From NCBI RefSeq assembly GCF_039543245.1, contig NZ_BAABJJ010000038.1:1-64000 (forward strand): a stretch of DNA of 64,000 nucleotides, given 5' to 3'. Made by a program: the position numbers and the translations under genes. The notes beneath the pieces were generated by a model. It ran no database searches. It was not told where the DNA came from and saw only the letters and a list, made by a program, of their open reading frames with translations. The stretch is from Algibacter_G agarivorans (GTDB lineage Bacteria; Bacteroidota; Bacteroidia; Flavobacteriales; Flavobacteriaceae). Numbering within the stretch: the stretch's first letter is position 1; each line of letters opens with the position of its first letter. Below are positions 17,351-25,801 of the stretch, piece after piece.

Positions 17351-18334
17351 ATGATGTCTGATACAATAGAAAAAGTAAAGTGTTTGATAATTGGCTCTGG
17401 ACCTGCCGGTTATACGGCGGCTATATATGCTGCAAGAGCTAATATGAAACCTGTTTTATACCAAGGAACACAACCAGGTGGACAATTAACAACAACGAAT
17501 GAGGTCGAAAATTTCCCTGGATATCCTGACGGAGTTACCGGACCAGAAATGATGATGCAGTTACAGGCTCAGGCTGAACGTTTTGAAACTGACGTGCGTG
17601 ATGGCTGGATAACTAAAGTTGATTTTTCTGGAGATGTTCATAAAGTATGGGTTAATGATGTAAAAGAAATTCATGCCGATACAATCATCATTTCAACCGG
17701 AGCTTCGGCAAAATACTTGGGATTAGATTCTGAACAGAAGTATTTAAAACTAGGCGGAGGGGTGTCTGCCTGTGCAGTTTGTGATGGTTTCTTTTATAGA
17801 AATCAAGAAGTGGTACTAGTTGGAGCAGGAGATTCTGCGTGTGAAGAAGCACATTACTTATCTAAACTTTGTAAAAAAGTAACTATGATAGTAAGACGCG
17901 ATGTGTTTAGAGCTTCTAAAATTATGGCAGCTAGAGTTAAGAATACGGAAAACATAGAAATTTTATTCAATACAGAAACCGATGAGGTTTTGGGTGATGG
18001 ACAAGTTGTAACAGGAGTAAGAGTATTTAATAATCAAACTCAAGAGAAACATGAGATTCCTGCAACTGGATTTTTTGTTGCTATTGGCCACAAACCAAAT
18101 ACTGATATTTTTAAAGGTTTCTTAGATCTAGATGAAACAGGGTACATAATCAATGTTCCAGGAACCTCAAAAACAAATATTGATGGTGTTTTTGTTTCTG
18201 GTGATGCGGCAGACCATGTTTACAGACAAGCAGTAACTGCTGCTGGTACAGGTTGTATGGCAGCACTTGATGCAGAACGTTATTTGGCGGCGAAGGACTC
18301 ATCTTTTGAAGTGTCTACTTCCACTTATAATTAA
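17351..18334 (+). CDS. trxB: Thioredoxin-disulfide reductase
   Basis: FAD/NADPH enzyme that reduces thioredoxin. GSGPAGYTAAIYAARA (about 16-31) binds FAD, CAVC (C141/C144) is the redox disulfide, and GAGDSACEEAHYLS binds NADPH. The C-terminal VFVSGDAADHVYRQAVTAAGTGCMAA completes the FAD site. Length 327 aa is slightly above the family norm. The start is ATG 17351 or ATG 17354. A TATTTTTG -7 box lies at 17325-17332. Confidence 0.95.
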   Translation: MMSDTIEKVKCLIIGSGPAGYTAAIYAARANMKPVLYQGTQPGGQLTTTNEVENFPGYPDGVTGPEMMMQLQAQAERFETDVRDGWITKVDFSGDVHKVWVNDVKEIHADTIIISTGASAKYLGLDSEQKYLKLGGGVSACAVCDGFFYRNQEVVLVGAGDSACEEAHYLSKLCKKVTMIVRRDVFRASKIMAARVKNTENIEILFNTETDEVLGDGQVVTGVRVFNNQTQEKHEIPATGFFVAIGHKPNTDIFKGFLDLDETGYIINVPGTSKTNIDGVFVSGDAADHVYRQAVTAAGTGCMAALDAERYLAAKDSSFEVSTSTYN

Positions 18335-18358
18335 CTTATTTGATTTTATATAAATTTT

Positions 18359-18386
18359 AAGCCGAAGCATTTGCTTCGGCTTTTTT
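18359..18386 (+). terminator. Terminator after trxB
   Basis: AAGCCGAAGC and GCTTCGGCTT pair over a short ATTT loop, followed by a T-run. Confidence 0.85.
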
Positions 18387-18434
18387 GTTTTGTAATTATT
18401 TGAAAATATGTTTTCTTTGGTGTATGTTTTTAAA

Positions 18435-18485
18435 CGGGATGTGGCGCAGTCCGGTTAGCGTATTACGCCATGGCGTAATGGTCGC
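18435..18485 (+). pseudogene. Truncated tRNA-Pro-like 5' fragment
   Basis: CGGGATGTGGCGCAGTCCGG and the next 8 bases match the first 28 nt of the intact tRNA-Pro at 18749. The anticodon arm differs: it is replaced by a perfect 18-bp palindrome (ATTACGCCATGGCGTAAT). The variable loop TGGTCGC then matches again, and homology stops inside the T-stem. There is no T-arm or acceptor 3' strand, so it cannot be a functional tRNA. Confidence 0.75.
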
Positions 18486-18508
18486 CAATTATCAATAAAG
18501 TTTTTTTT

Positions 18509-18745
18509 TTGGAATTCAAAGTCTATATAATATTTAGTAAAAAATTAAACCGATATTATGCTGGTCATACAAACAATTTAGAAAAGCGTTTGAATACACA
18601 TAATAGTGGAGGTAAAAAATACACAAGTAAGGGTGTGCCTTGGTTTTTGGTAAAAACATATAATTGCAGTTCGCGTTCAGAAGCAATGCAAATGGAAAGA
18701 AAAATTAAAAAACGAGGTATTAAAAGATATCTTGATGAGAATTAA
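18509..18745 (+). CDS. Small GIY-YIG nuclease family protein
   Basis: A stand-alone GIY-YIG domain of 78 aa. YIIFSKKLNRYYAGHTNNLEKRL holds the family's paired motifs, here VYI and YYAGH in place of GIY and YIG. SEAMQMERKIKKRGIKRYLDEN contains the catalytic-type glutamate. The only start is TTG 18509 at the end of a T10 tract; no ATG lies upstream in frame. It is enclosed between a broken 5' tRNA-Pro half and an intact tRNA-Pro, which begins 3 bp after its stop. Similar small GIY-YIG ORFs are common near tRNA genes in Flavobacteriia (from memory). The role is unproven. Confidence 0.8.
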   Translation: MEFKVYIIFSKKLNRYYAGHTNNLEKRLNTHNSGGKKYTSKGVPWFLVKTYNCSSRSEAMQMERKIKKRGIKRYLDEN

Positions 18746-18748
18746 AAA

Positions 18749-18823
18749 CGGGATGTGGCGCAGTCCGGTTAGCGTACACGGCTGGGGGCCGTGTGGTCGC
18801 AGGTTCAAATCCTGTCATCCCGA
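18749..18823 (+). tRNA. tRNA-Pro (GGG)
   Basis: A 75-nt cloverleaf. The acceptor is CGGGATG/CATCCCG, the D-stem GCGC/GCGT, and the anticodon stem CACGG/CCGTG with loop CTGGGGG giving anticodon GGG. The T-arm is GCAGG-TTCAAAT-CCTGT, with discriminator A. CCA is not encoded. Partial copies of this gene flank it on both sides (18435-18485 and 18961-18991). Confidence 0.93.
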
Positions 18824-18960
18824 CTAAGCGAAAAAGTAATTCCGTGCAACTAAATCACTTTTTTGTTTATGGAATCGTCCAAAACAAAGTTTTGGAAAGA
18901 GATTGGAAAAAAAGGGTAGAAGCGCTAGCTTCATTTTTCCATTTGCAAAGAGGGTTTATT

Positions 18961-18991
18961 AGGATTATTTAAATCCTGTCATCCCGACTAA
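18961..18991 (+). pseudogene. tRNA-Pro 3' fragment
   Basis: AAATCCTGTCATCCCGACTA (18971-18990) repeats the T-loop to acceptor 3' end of tRNA-Pro plus its first downstream bases. It is preceded by TT and, after a gap, AGG. It is the complementary half of the 5' fragment at 18435-18485, so the two fragments together bracket the GIY-YIG ORF and the intact tRNA. Confidence 0.75.
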
Positions 18992-19438
18992 ATAGGAGTT
19001 AATAGATAAAAAACAGAATTGGAAATACTCAAGAACCAGTTTCTTTTTAAGTAAAAACTGAAGACTTAAAAAAGGTTTAAAATTTACTGTTCAATAATTT
19101 ATATTGACCTAATTAAAATAATCAAACAAAATTTCAATAAAAACAAAAGGTTTCAATTATCGGATAGTTTCACATAACAATTTTGAATATTGATATTTGT
19201 ATTTCAGAAATTGCTATTAGCGTGAGTGTTTCCCTATCTATTCGTGCTTGTGTTTTTTAACATAAATTCATGATATAGTTATCTTGCTTGTCTAAGAAAA
19301 GCACTTTTTCAATAGCATTTGTTTTACGGTTCAATATCAAGTTTTTACTTAAATTATTTTTGATCATTATTATCTCCATTAAATAGTAACACCCTAAGAT
19401 TTTTATGTTAAAAATTTTGAAGAATGCAAATTTATGTA
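18992..19438. other. AT-rich intergenic region
   Basis: No convincing gene. A minus-strand frame across 19257-19547 has no family features and runs through the operator repeats, so it is not called. Confidence 0.5.
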
Positions 19439-19481
19439 TACATTTGGAAAACCAAATTGGTAAACCAATTTGAAAAACCAA
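19439..19481 (+). promoter_or_regulatory. Promoter with three GntR-type operators
   Basis: TTTG at 19416-19419 and TACATTTG at 19439-19446 form a -33/-7 pair with 19-bp spacing. Three operator copies follow at 13-bp steps: TTGGAAAACCAA (19444-19455), TTGGTAAACCAA (19457-19468) and the weaker TTGAAAAACCAA (19470-19481). The first overlaps the -7 box, which implies repression. No intact gene follows until 19920. Confidence 0.6.
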
Positions 19482-19855
19482 CATAGATCTACTGCAAACC
19501 CCGTTCCTTTGTTGTAAATAAATAATAATCAACTGGTGGAAAATCAAATTGAAAACAAAATGGCTTTTAAAAAAAAATCTAACGCATTATGAATACTATT
19601 GGTGTTCTGTTTGTGTTTTAATTACGGATGGAGTCATAATCCAAGTATGCAAATTATTGTAGAGTTTCTTTAAGTAGATGGCGGTATGCAAGCGCAAACA
19701 GCAGATGCTACCATAAGTTGGGCGGGTGGTTTGCAGTCTGGTGCTCCGCAATAAATTTGATATCAAGGTTATGTAGAGGTGTTTATTTTTTAAAAGTAAA
19801 TACCGATAATAGGAGTACAATTAAAAAAATAATAGTTGAGTAGTTAGTTTAGTTT
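19482..19855 (+). other. Possible decayed transcription unit
   Basis: This stretch lies between a regulated promoter and a good terminator but has no intact ORF. A short frame ending GGMQAQTADATISWAGG and then SGAPQ-stop (about 19679-19754) reads like real protein, but it has no start or domain. The stretch may be the remnant of a deleted lyase or binding-protein gene, or a non-coding transcript. Confidence 0.35.
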
Positions 19856-19890
19856 AAAAAAGCCTCTTATTAAATTAAAAGGCTTTTTTT
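19856..19890 (+). terminator. Terminator before the epimerase-like gene
   Basis: AAAAAGCC (from 19857) and GGCTTTTT (from 19881) pair around an AT-rich loop and end in a T-run. Confidence 0.6.
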
Positions 19891-19919
19891 ATTTAACTTA
19901 ACGAGTTTAAATTAAACAT

Positions 19920-20876
19920 ATGGTATCAAAAAATCGGCGAGAGTTTATAAAAAAGTCAACTTTAGCATTAGGAGCAATACCTTTTGTTGGTTTTCCAAAA
20001 AACACACTTAATTGGGATATCGGTTCGTTAAATGATGAGTTGTCTATAAACATATTCTCTAAACACCTTCAGTTTTTAGATTATAAAACTACTGGTAAAA
20101 TGGCTGCGGAAATCGGGTTTTCTGGAGTCGATTTAACGGTTAGACCAAAAGGGCATGTGTTACCGGAATATGTTAAAAAAGATTTGCCAAAGGCGATAGC
20201 CGATATTAAATTGGGAGGCTCTCAATGCGAAATGATAACCACTAGTATTGAAAACGTAAACAATCAGTTTGATGTCGATATTATAAAAACAGCTGCACAA
20301 TATGGTGTTAAATATTACCGAACCAATTGGTTTGAGTATTTCGAGGATAAATCTTTAGAAGAAACAATTGAGGTATATAAAAATCAAATAAAGGACTTAA
20401 GCCATTTAAATGCAAAGCATAATATAATTGGCTGTTATCAAAATCATGCTGGTGTAAAAGTAGGTGCTTCGTTTTGGGAAATTAAGGCCATTTTGGAATC
20501 AGCAAACAAACAATACTTTGGAACCCAATACGATATTCGTCACGCCATGGCAGAAGGTGGGCATTCATGGGTAAATGGATTAAATCTTTTACAAAATCAT
20601 ATTAAAGTTATCGTGTTAAAAGATTTTAAATGGGGAAAGGTTCATGGACAATGGAAGCCGGTTAATGTTCCTATAGGCGAGGGTATGGTAGATTTTGATA
20701 AATATTTTAAACTGTTGAAAAAATATAAATTGAAACCTCCAGTATCCCTTCACTTAGAATACGATTTAGGAGGAGCGGAAAAAGGTTTAAGCGAAATTTC
20801 TGTAGATAAAAAGGTGGTATTTGATGCTATGAAAAGAGATTTAAATGCCGTACAGAAATTGTGGAAAGAAGCCTGA
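19920..20876 (+). CDS. Sugar phosphate isomerase/epimerase-type TIM-barrel protein
   Basis: An exported AP-endonuclease-2/xylose-isomerase-like TIM barrel of 318 aa. The N-terminus MVSKNRREFIKKSTLALGAI is a twin-arginine-type signal (NRREFIKK). The barrel has a GFSGVDLTVRPKGH strand near the start. Likely metal-site residues lie in GCYQNHAG (His), QYDIRHAM (Asp/His) and HLEYDLGG (Glu). Family members isomerise or epimerise sugars and are frequent in PULs. The substrate is not predictable, and the link to uronate metabolism rests on position only. Confidence 0.75.
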   Translation: MVSKNRREFIKKSTLALGAIPFVGFPKNTLNWDIGSLNDELSINIFSKHLQFLDYKTTGKMAAEIGFSGVDLTVRPKGHVLPEYVKKDLPKAIADIKLGGSQCEMITTSIENVNNQFDVDIIKTAAQYGVKYYRTNWFEYFEDKSLEETIEVYKNQIKDLSHLNAKHNIIGCYQNHAGVKVGASFWEIKAILESANKQYFGTQYDIRHAMAEGGHSWVNGLNLLQNHIKVIVLKDFKWGKVHGQWKPVNVPIGEGMVDFDKYFKLLKKYKLKPPVSLHLEYDLGGAEKGLSEISVDKKVVFDAMKRDLNAVQKLWKEA

Positions 20877-20940
20877 TAAACCGGGTTATTATTTATAAAA
20901 TAAAAAAAATAGAAATCAATCTTATCAAGAAAAAATCCAA

Positions 20941-23286
20941 ATGAATTACACTGTTAATTACTTACGATCATTTAAAATGAATAATTCCATATTTGTGTAT
21001 TTATGTGTTTTACTCTTCAGTTTTGGCTGTAAAGAAGTGTCAACAAAAAGCACGATACAAGTGGCTAATATAGCAGAGCTTAATGATGCCGTAAAAAATG
21101 CAAAACCTGGAGAAAACATTGTATTGGCAAATGGAGTCTGGAAAGATGTTCAAATTAAATTCACGGGAAAAGGAACTGACAATAATCCAATAACCATTAA
21201 AGCAGAAACGTCTGGTGAAGTATTTATTGAGGGTGTTTCTAACTTAGAGATTAGTGGTGAATATTTGGAAGTCGAAGGGTTGTTTTTTAGAAACGGGCAA
21301 TCTCCTACCAGTAACGTAATAGCATTTAGAACTAGCGAGAAAGATGTTGCAAATAATTGTAGCGTTTCTAATTGTGTGATTCTAGACTTTAATAACCTAG
21401 AACGTGATAAGGATAATCTTTGGGTGCAGTTTTACGGAAAACACAATACACTAGATCACTGTTATCTTGCTGGTAAAACAAATGGAGGACCAACTGTTAG
21501 AGTAGACTTAAAAGGAAACCAAAGTATTAGAAATTACCACCAAATTGTAAACAATCATTTTGGCCCAAGACCTCGAAAAGGTGGAGCAAGAGGAGAAACT
21601 ATTCAGTTAGGAAGTAGTTTTACATCTATGTCTCCAAGTAACACAACTATTGCAAATAATTTATTTGAGGCATGTAATGGTGAGGTTGAAATAATTTCAA
21701 GTAAAACAAATTTTAATATCATTAAAAATAACGTATTCTATAAAAGTGAAGGGTCTGTTGTAACAAGACATGGTAACTACTGTTTAATTGATGGAAACTA
21801 CTTTATTGGAGATGGAGAGAATGAAAATTATGGTGGAATTAGAATTGTAAATACTGGCCACTGGGTTACAAATAATCTTTTTTACAATTTAAAAGGACAA
21901 AACTTTAGAAGCCCATTAGCAATAATGAATGGCATTCCTAAATCACCTTTAAACAGATATAATCAAGTTACAGATGTAGTAGTAGCTTATAATACTTATG
22001 TAGGCTCTAATTCGCCATGGCAATTTGGTGTAGGCACAAATATTGCGCAATCAGATGTGTTACCAAAATCAGAAATTCGTTCAGCAAGACCATTAAGAAC
22101 TGAGGTTGTAAATAACGTAATTTACAATTCTGTTGGTGATGCGAATCCAATAATTGAACATGACAAAGCAGATGGCGTTACTTTTGCAAGCAACATTATT
22201 CATAATGATGGTGTTGAATTTGCAAAACGAGATGGTTTAACTCCTGCAGAACTTACATTAACTAATATTGGGTCAGATATTTCTGCACCAATTACCGGGT
22301 TTGATGATGTGGAAATTTATAATGGTTTTGATTTTGAAACAATTACAGAAGATTTATTAGGAAAACCAAGAAGTAAATCAAATCAAATAGGAGCCATTTT
22401 AAACTCAGGAAACATCAATTTAGATGTATTAGACAAAACTAAATACGGAGCAAATTGGTACTCTAATGTTGTTGAAGCTAAAGAACCAACAACTCATACT
22501 GTAAAAAATAGCGATGAATTAGTTGCAAAGTTGAAAGTAGCTGATAATGGTGATGTAGTTGAATTGAATGATGGTTCTTATGCAATTACAGAATCATTAA
22601 TCATAAATAAAACAATTACAATTCAATCTAAGGGAAAAGCTGAAATTTTATATGATGGAGCTGCAAATACTCCTGCTTTAGCACTACATCCTTATGGGAA
22701 ATTAACATTAAAAAACCTCAAACTAAAAGGAACAAATACTCAATATGCATTTGCAAGCTTAAAAGAGAATATGTCCAATCATTTTGGTTTAGAAGTGTTA
22801 GATTCTGAAATAAGTAATTTTAACTTTGCATTAAAAGTTTACAAACAGTCGTTCGCAGAAGAGATTCTATTTAAAAACACATCAATTTCAAACTGTAAGA
22901 ACGGCCTAGAATTATCTGAAGAAACCAATGATAAAGGTGATTATAATACAGAATATTTAACTATAAATAACTGTAATTTCAATAACGTAGAACAAAATGT
23001 TATTGATTATTACAGAGGTGGTTATGATGAATCTACTATTGGTGGAAATCTATTATTATCAAACAGCACATTTACAAATTGTGGTGCCAAAGAGAAGAAC
23101 CGCATGTTATTGAATCATAGAGGTATTGTAAATGTAAACATTACAAAAAACACATTTAAAAATAATCCTGTTGAATATGTTGCGATACTTTGGGGGGCAA
23201 AAAACAATGTGGAGTCAGAAAATATTTTAAGTAATTCGGGTAAAATAAAAACTGAGGAAAACTTGAAAATGAAATTGATGTACTAA
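20941..23286 (+). CDS. PL6 family polysaccharide lyase (alginate lyase/chondroitinase-B type), lipoprotein
   Basis: Exported lipoprotein; lipobox LLFSFGC puts the lipid cysteine at residue 30. ATG 20977 is an alternative start, but the longer form gives the positively charged n-region. Residues about 38-500 form the PL6 right-handed parallel beta-helix. GEVEIISSK (E248, E250, K255) and TRHG (R276) match the calcium-binding and catalytic Lys/Arg set of PL6. A second beta-helix starts near residue 520 (SDELVAKLKVADNGDVVELN), the two-domain form known from alginate-active members. It would cleave alginate or polymannuronate by beta-elimination at the surface or in the periplasm. The next lyase gene starts 13 bp downstream. 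Confidence 0.9.
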   Translation: MNYTVNYLRSFKMNNSIFVYLCVLLFSFGCKEVSTKSTIQVANIAELNDAVKNAKPGENIVLANGVWKDVQIKFTGKGTDNNPITIKAETSGEVFIEGVSNLEISGEYLEVEGLFFRNGQSPTSNVIAFRTSEKDVANNCSVSNCVILDFNNLERDKDNLWVQFYGKHNTLDHCYLAGKTNGGPTVRVDLKGNQSIRNYHQIVNNHFGPRPRKGGARGETIQLGSSFTSMSPSNTTIANNLFEACNGEVEIISSKTNFNIIKNNVFYKSEGSVVTRHGNYCLIDGNYFIGDGENENYGGIRIVNTGHWVTNNLFYNLKGQNFRSPLAIMNGIPKSPLNRYNQVTDVVVAYNTYVGSNSPWQFGVGTNIAQSDVLPKSEIRSARPLRTEVVNNVIYNSVGDANPIIEHDKADGVTFASNIIHNDGVEFAKRDGLTPAELTLTNIGSDISAPITGFDDVEIYNGFDFETITEDLLGKPRSKSNQIGAILNSGNINLDVLDKTKYGANWYSNVVEAKEPTTHTVKNSDELVAKLKVADNGDVVELNDGSYAITESLIINKTITIQSKGKAEILYDGAANTPALALHPYGKLTLKNLKLKGTNTQYAFASLKENMSNHFGLEVLDSEISNFNFALKVYKQSFAEEILFKNTSISNCKNGLELSEETNDKGDYNTEYLTINNCNFNNVEQNVIDYYRGGYDESTIGGNLLLSNSTFTNCGAKEKNRMLLNHRGIVNVNITKNTFKNNPVEYVAILWGAKNNVESENILSNSGKIKTEENLKMKLMY

Positions 23287-23299
23287 AAAACAAGTCATT

Positions 23300-25531
23300 A
23301 TGTTAGGACTTAAAGAATCTCTTTTTTGTTTAGTGTTTGTAATATGCCAAAATGGTTTTTCACAGCATATTCCATCTAATAAAGTAGTTGCTTCAAATAA
23401 TCTTTCAAGCTATTTAAAAAAGGATATATCGACAGAATTAGGCTGGGACAATAAAATTTCAAAAGCTGAATTAGCCCACTTTCTTAGGCAAAAATTCTCG
23501 GAACGTTATTTCTATAATTGGCAAGATGTTAGCAAACGCTTTTCAGTTTATAAAAGTTTATATGCATATCAAGAAAAATCACATGATGAGCGTGCCTTGG
23601 ATCATATGGCTAAATTTGCTGATGCTACAGAATGGGTTTTGCCTTTTAATTATCAAAACGGCAAATCAGTAAATGCATATGCGCTTCGTCATTTAGCACG
23701 CCAGCATAAAATGGTAGATATTGCTTATATGTACCATTATCAAAATAAAAATCCTAAATATTTATCCTATTTTAAAAATCAATTACGATCTCTTAATGAT
23801 GCGCTTCATTCCGGTAAATATGAGAAAATTGAAAACGGAAATGGTGTTTATGAAGCCTTTAGGTCTGGGTATCGCGTTTTAAATTGGTTGCATATTCACA
23901 ATATGTTTCTTGGTGAAGCGAGTTATACAGATGAGGACCAGCTAACTACTATAGCGACCTTATTGCAACATGGTGCACATTTATACGAACATAATGCTGA
24001 ATTCCATTCTGGAAATCATCAAACTCGTGGGCTTTCTGCTCTGGCAATGCTTTCTATTCTTTTAAGAGATTTTGAAGGAACCGATAAATGGTACAAGCGC
24101 TCCATGCGTTTGTTAGAACAACATTTGGCAAAAGAGATTAACAATGATGGATTTCAGTTTGAACGTACCATCCATTATCACATGAGCGATATTGGTAATT
24201 ATTATTATGTTTATCAATTGGCAAAATTGAGCGATTTAAAAGTGAGTAGCTTTTGGAAAGACAAGCTAAAATCACTGTTTGTTACGTTAACAAAGTTGAC
24301 TTATCCAGATAAGTCAGCACCAGTACTTTCTGATGATACTGATAATCCTTGGGGAGAAAAAAATGATATTTCTGGAGCTTTAACTTTAGGTTATTTATTG
24401 TTCGAATCACCTAAAATGGGCTATTTTGCTAATAGTACAGTGGACGCTAAAATGTTTTGGTACATTACTAATGCTCAATTAGACAGGTTGAAAAATATAG
24501 AGTCTAAACCGCCAACACTAAAATCGGTTGAATTCCCAACAACGGGATATTATATTATGAGAGAAGGCTGGCAAAAAGACGATAACATGATGATTATATC
24601 TAGTGGGTTAGATGATAAAAAACCAGACCACCAACATGGTGATATGTTGGGTGTTCAAGCCATGGCTAATGGCAAGATTGTGCTTCCAAATTATCAAGTA
24701 CGTTATTCTCTTAAAGATTTAGAATTGTTTAAAAATTCGATGACTAAAAATGTGGCATTGGTTGATGATGAGCTACAGGGTAAACAATACACATCTAACA
24801 AGGGCGGTAGCGGTTTTGGTAAGTTTAGAGAATTGCCAAATCCTAAAACCATAACTTGGAAAACTGATGAGAATTTAGATGTTTTTGTTGGAAGCCACAA
24901 CGGATTTAAAAATATTGATGTGGATTATTCCAGGCAAGTTGTTTATTTAAAAGACGATTTTTGGATTGTAAAAGATAATTTTAAATCAAACAGACCGCAT
25001 ACATATAAACAAATTTGGCAAGGGCATTATAGCACAGAGGAAGCCCCTAATTTAATCCGGTCTACTTTTGAGGATGCTTCAGGATTAGATATTTTTCAAT
25101 TAATAGCAATTGATACCGTTTCCAATTCAGGCCAACGTGGAAAAGGGTGGTCGGTAGTTTCTAAAAAAGCCCAAACTAATTTCAGTTTTATAACGGTATT
25201 ATACCCTTATAAAGGCTATTCAAATAGAATTGATGAAGGCAGACTAAATCCAGATTTGAAGGGGTGGGAAATAAATACTTCAAAATGGGGTGCAAAAGGT
25301 AAGGAGCCAATAACCTTGTCAAAAGGAAATGAATCTATATTCTTTTTGGTGAATGAATTAGAATTCGAGGGCTTAAAAATTAAATTTTCATCTTTAGCAG
25401 ATGTGTTTGTTAAAATGAATGAGAAAGAAGTAATTATCCAATCTTTAAGTGATAAAGAAATGCAAGTTACCGTCGGCATTAAAAAAGAAAAAACACTTAA
25501 ACCGGGAGAATCTATAAAAAGTAAGCGATAA
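23300..25531 (+). CDS. Heparinase II/III-family polysaccharide lyase
   Basis: A secreted 743-aa protein; signal about 1-21 ending GFSQ. The helical toroid (about 40-390) contains NAEFHSGNHQTRGLSALAML and the FERTIHYHMSDIGNYYY segment, with catalytic-type His and Tyr residues. An antiparallel beta domain follows (about 405-740), with DDKKPDHQHGDMLGVQAM carrying the conserved metal/His motif of the family. The exact PL family is uncertain; PL39-like or PL12/PL17-like are candidates. It sits between PL6 and PL17 in one direction, so alginate or another uronate polymer is the likely substrate. Confidence 0.8.
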   Translation: MLGLKESLFCLVFVICQNGFSQHIPSNKVVASNNLSSYLKKDISTELGWDNKISKAELAHFLRQKFSERYFYNWQDVSKRFSVYKSLYAYQEKSHDERALDHMAKFADATEWVLPFNYQNGKSVNAYALRHLARQHKMVDIAYMYHYQNKNPKYLSYFKNQLRSLNDALHSGKYEKIENGNGVYEAFRSGYRVLNWLHIHNMFLGEASYTDEDQLTTIATLLQHGAHLYEHNAEFHSGNHQTRGLSALAMLSILLRDFEGTDKWYKRSMRLLEQHLAKEINNDGFQFERTIHYHMSDIGNYYYVYQLAKLSDLKVSSFWKDKLKSLFVTLTKLTYPDKSAPVLSDDTDNPWGEKNDISGALTLGYLLFESPKMGYFANSTVDAKMFWYITNAQLDRLKNIESKPPTLKSVEFPTTGYYIMREGWQKDDNMMIISSGLDDKKPDHQHGDMLGVQAMANGKIVLPNYQVRYSLKDLELFKNSMTKNVALVDDELQGKQYTSNKGGSGFGKFRELPNPKTITWKTDENLDVFVGSHNGFKNIDVDYSRQVVYLKDDFWIVKDNFKSNRPHTYKQIWQGHYSTEEAPNLIRSTFEDASGLDIFQLIAIDTVSNSGQRGKGWSVVSKKAQTNFSFITVLYPYKGYSNRIDEGRLNPDLKGWEINTSKWGAKGKEPITLSKGNESIFFLVNELEFEGLKIKFSSLADVFVKMNEKEVIIQSLSDKEMQVTVGIKKEKTLKPGESIKSKR

Positions 25532-25586
25532 ATTGAGCTTTTAAAAGCTTAGCTTAAGGTAAAGTCTCCAAATTGTCTATTAATGT

Positions 25587-25639
25587 TTTGTTAAACTAAT
25601 CTAAATGCTTACCTTTGGTAAACCAATTTGGTTAACCAA
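25587..25639 (+). promoter_or_regulatory. Promoter with two GntR-type operators before PL17
   Basis: TTTG (25587-25590), 19 bp, then TACCTTTG (25610-25617). Operators TTGGTAAACCAA (25615-25626) and TTGGTTAACCAA (25628-25639) are 13 bp apart. The second is a perfect palindrome. The -7 box overlaps the first operator. Confidence 0.7.
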
Positions 25640-25801
25640 TTTTTCTGAATCAACTTTTGAAGCAAAATAATTTTATGTTTTTACTTGTTGTTTCCCATAG
25701 TGGGTCAAGATATAAGCGGTTTTAGAGAATTAAATCTGAAAACCTTCATTAAAAGAAAAGTTACAGATTAATTAGATTTAGAAATAATTTTTAAAATTAC
25801 T

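Noticed and set aside
19257..19547. Minus-strand ORF of 96 codons
   Set aside because: It runs through the operator repeats, has no family features and no plausible start context.
19596..19820. Minus-strand ORF of 74 codons
   Set aside because: Low-complexity translation without recognisable features, antisense to the possible decayed unit.
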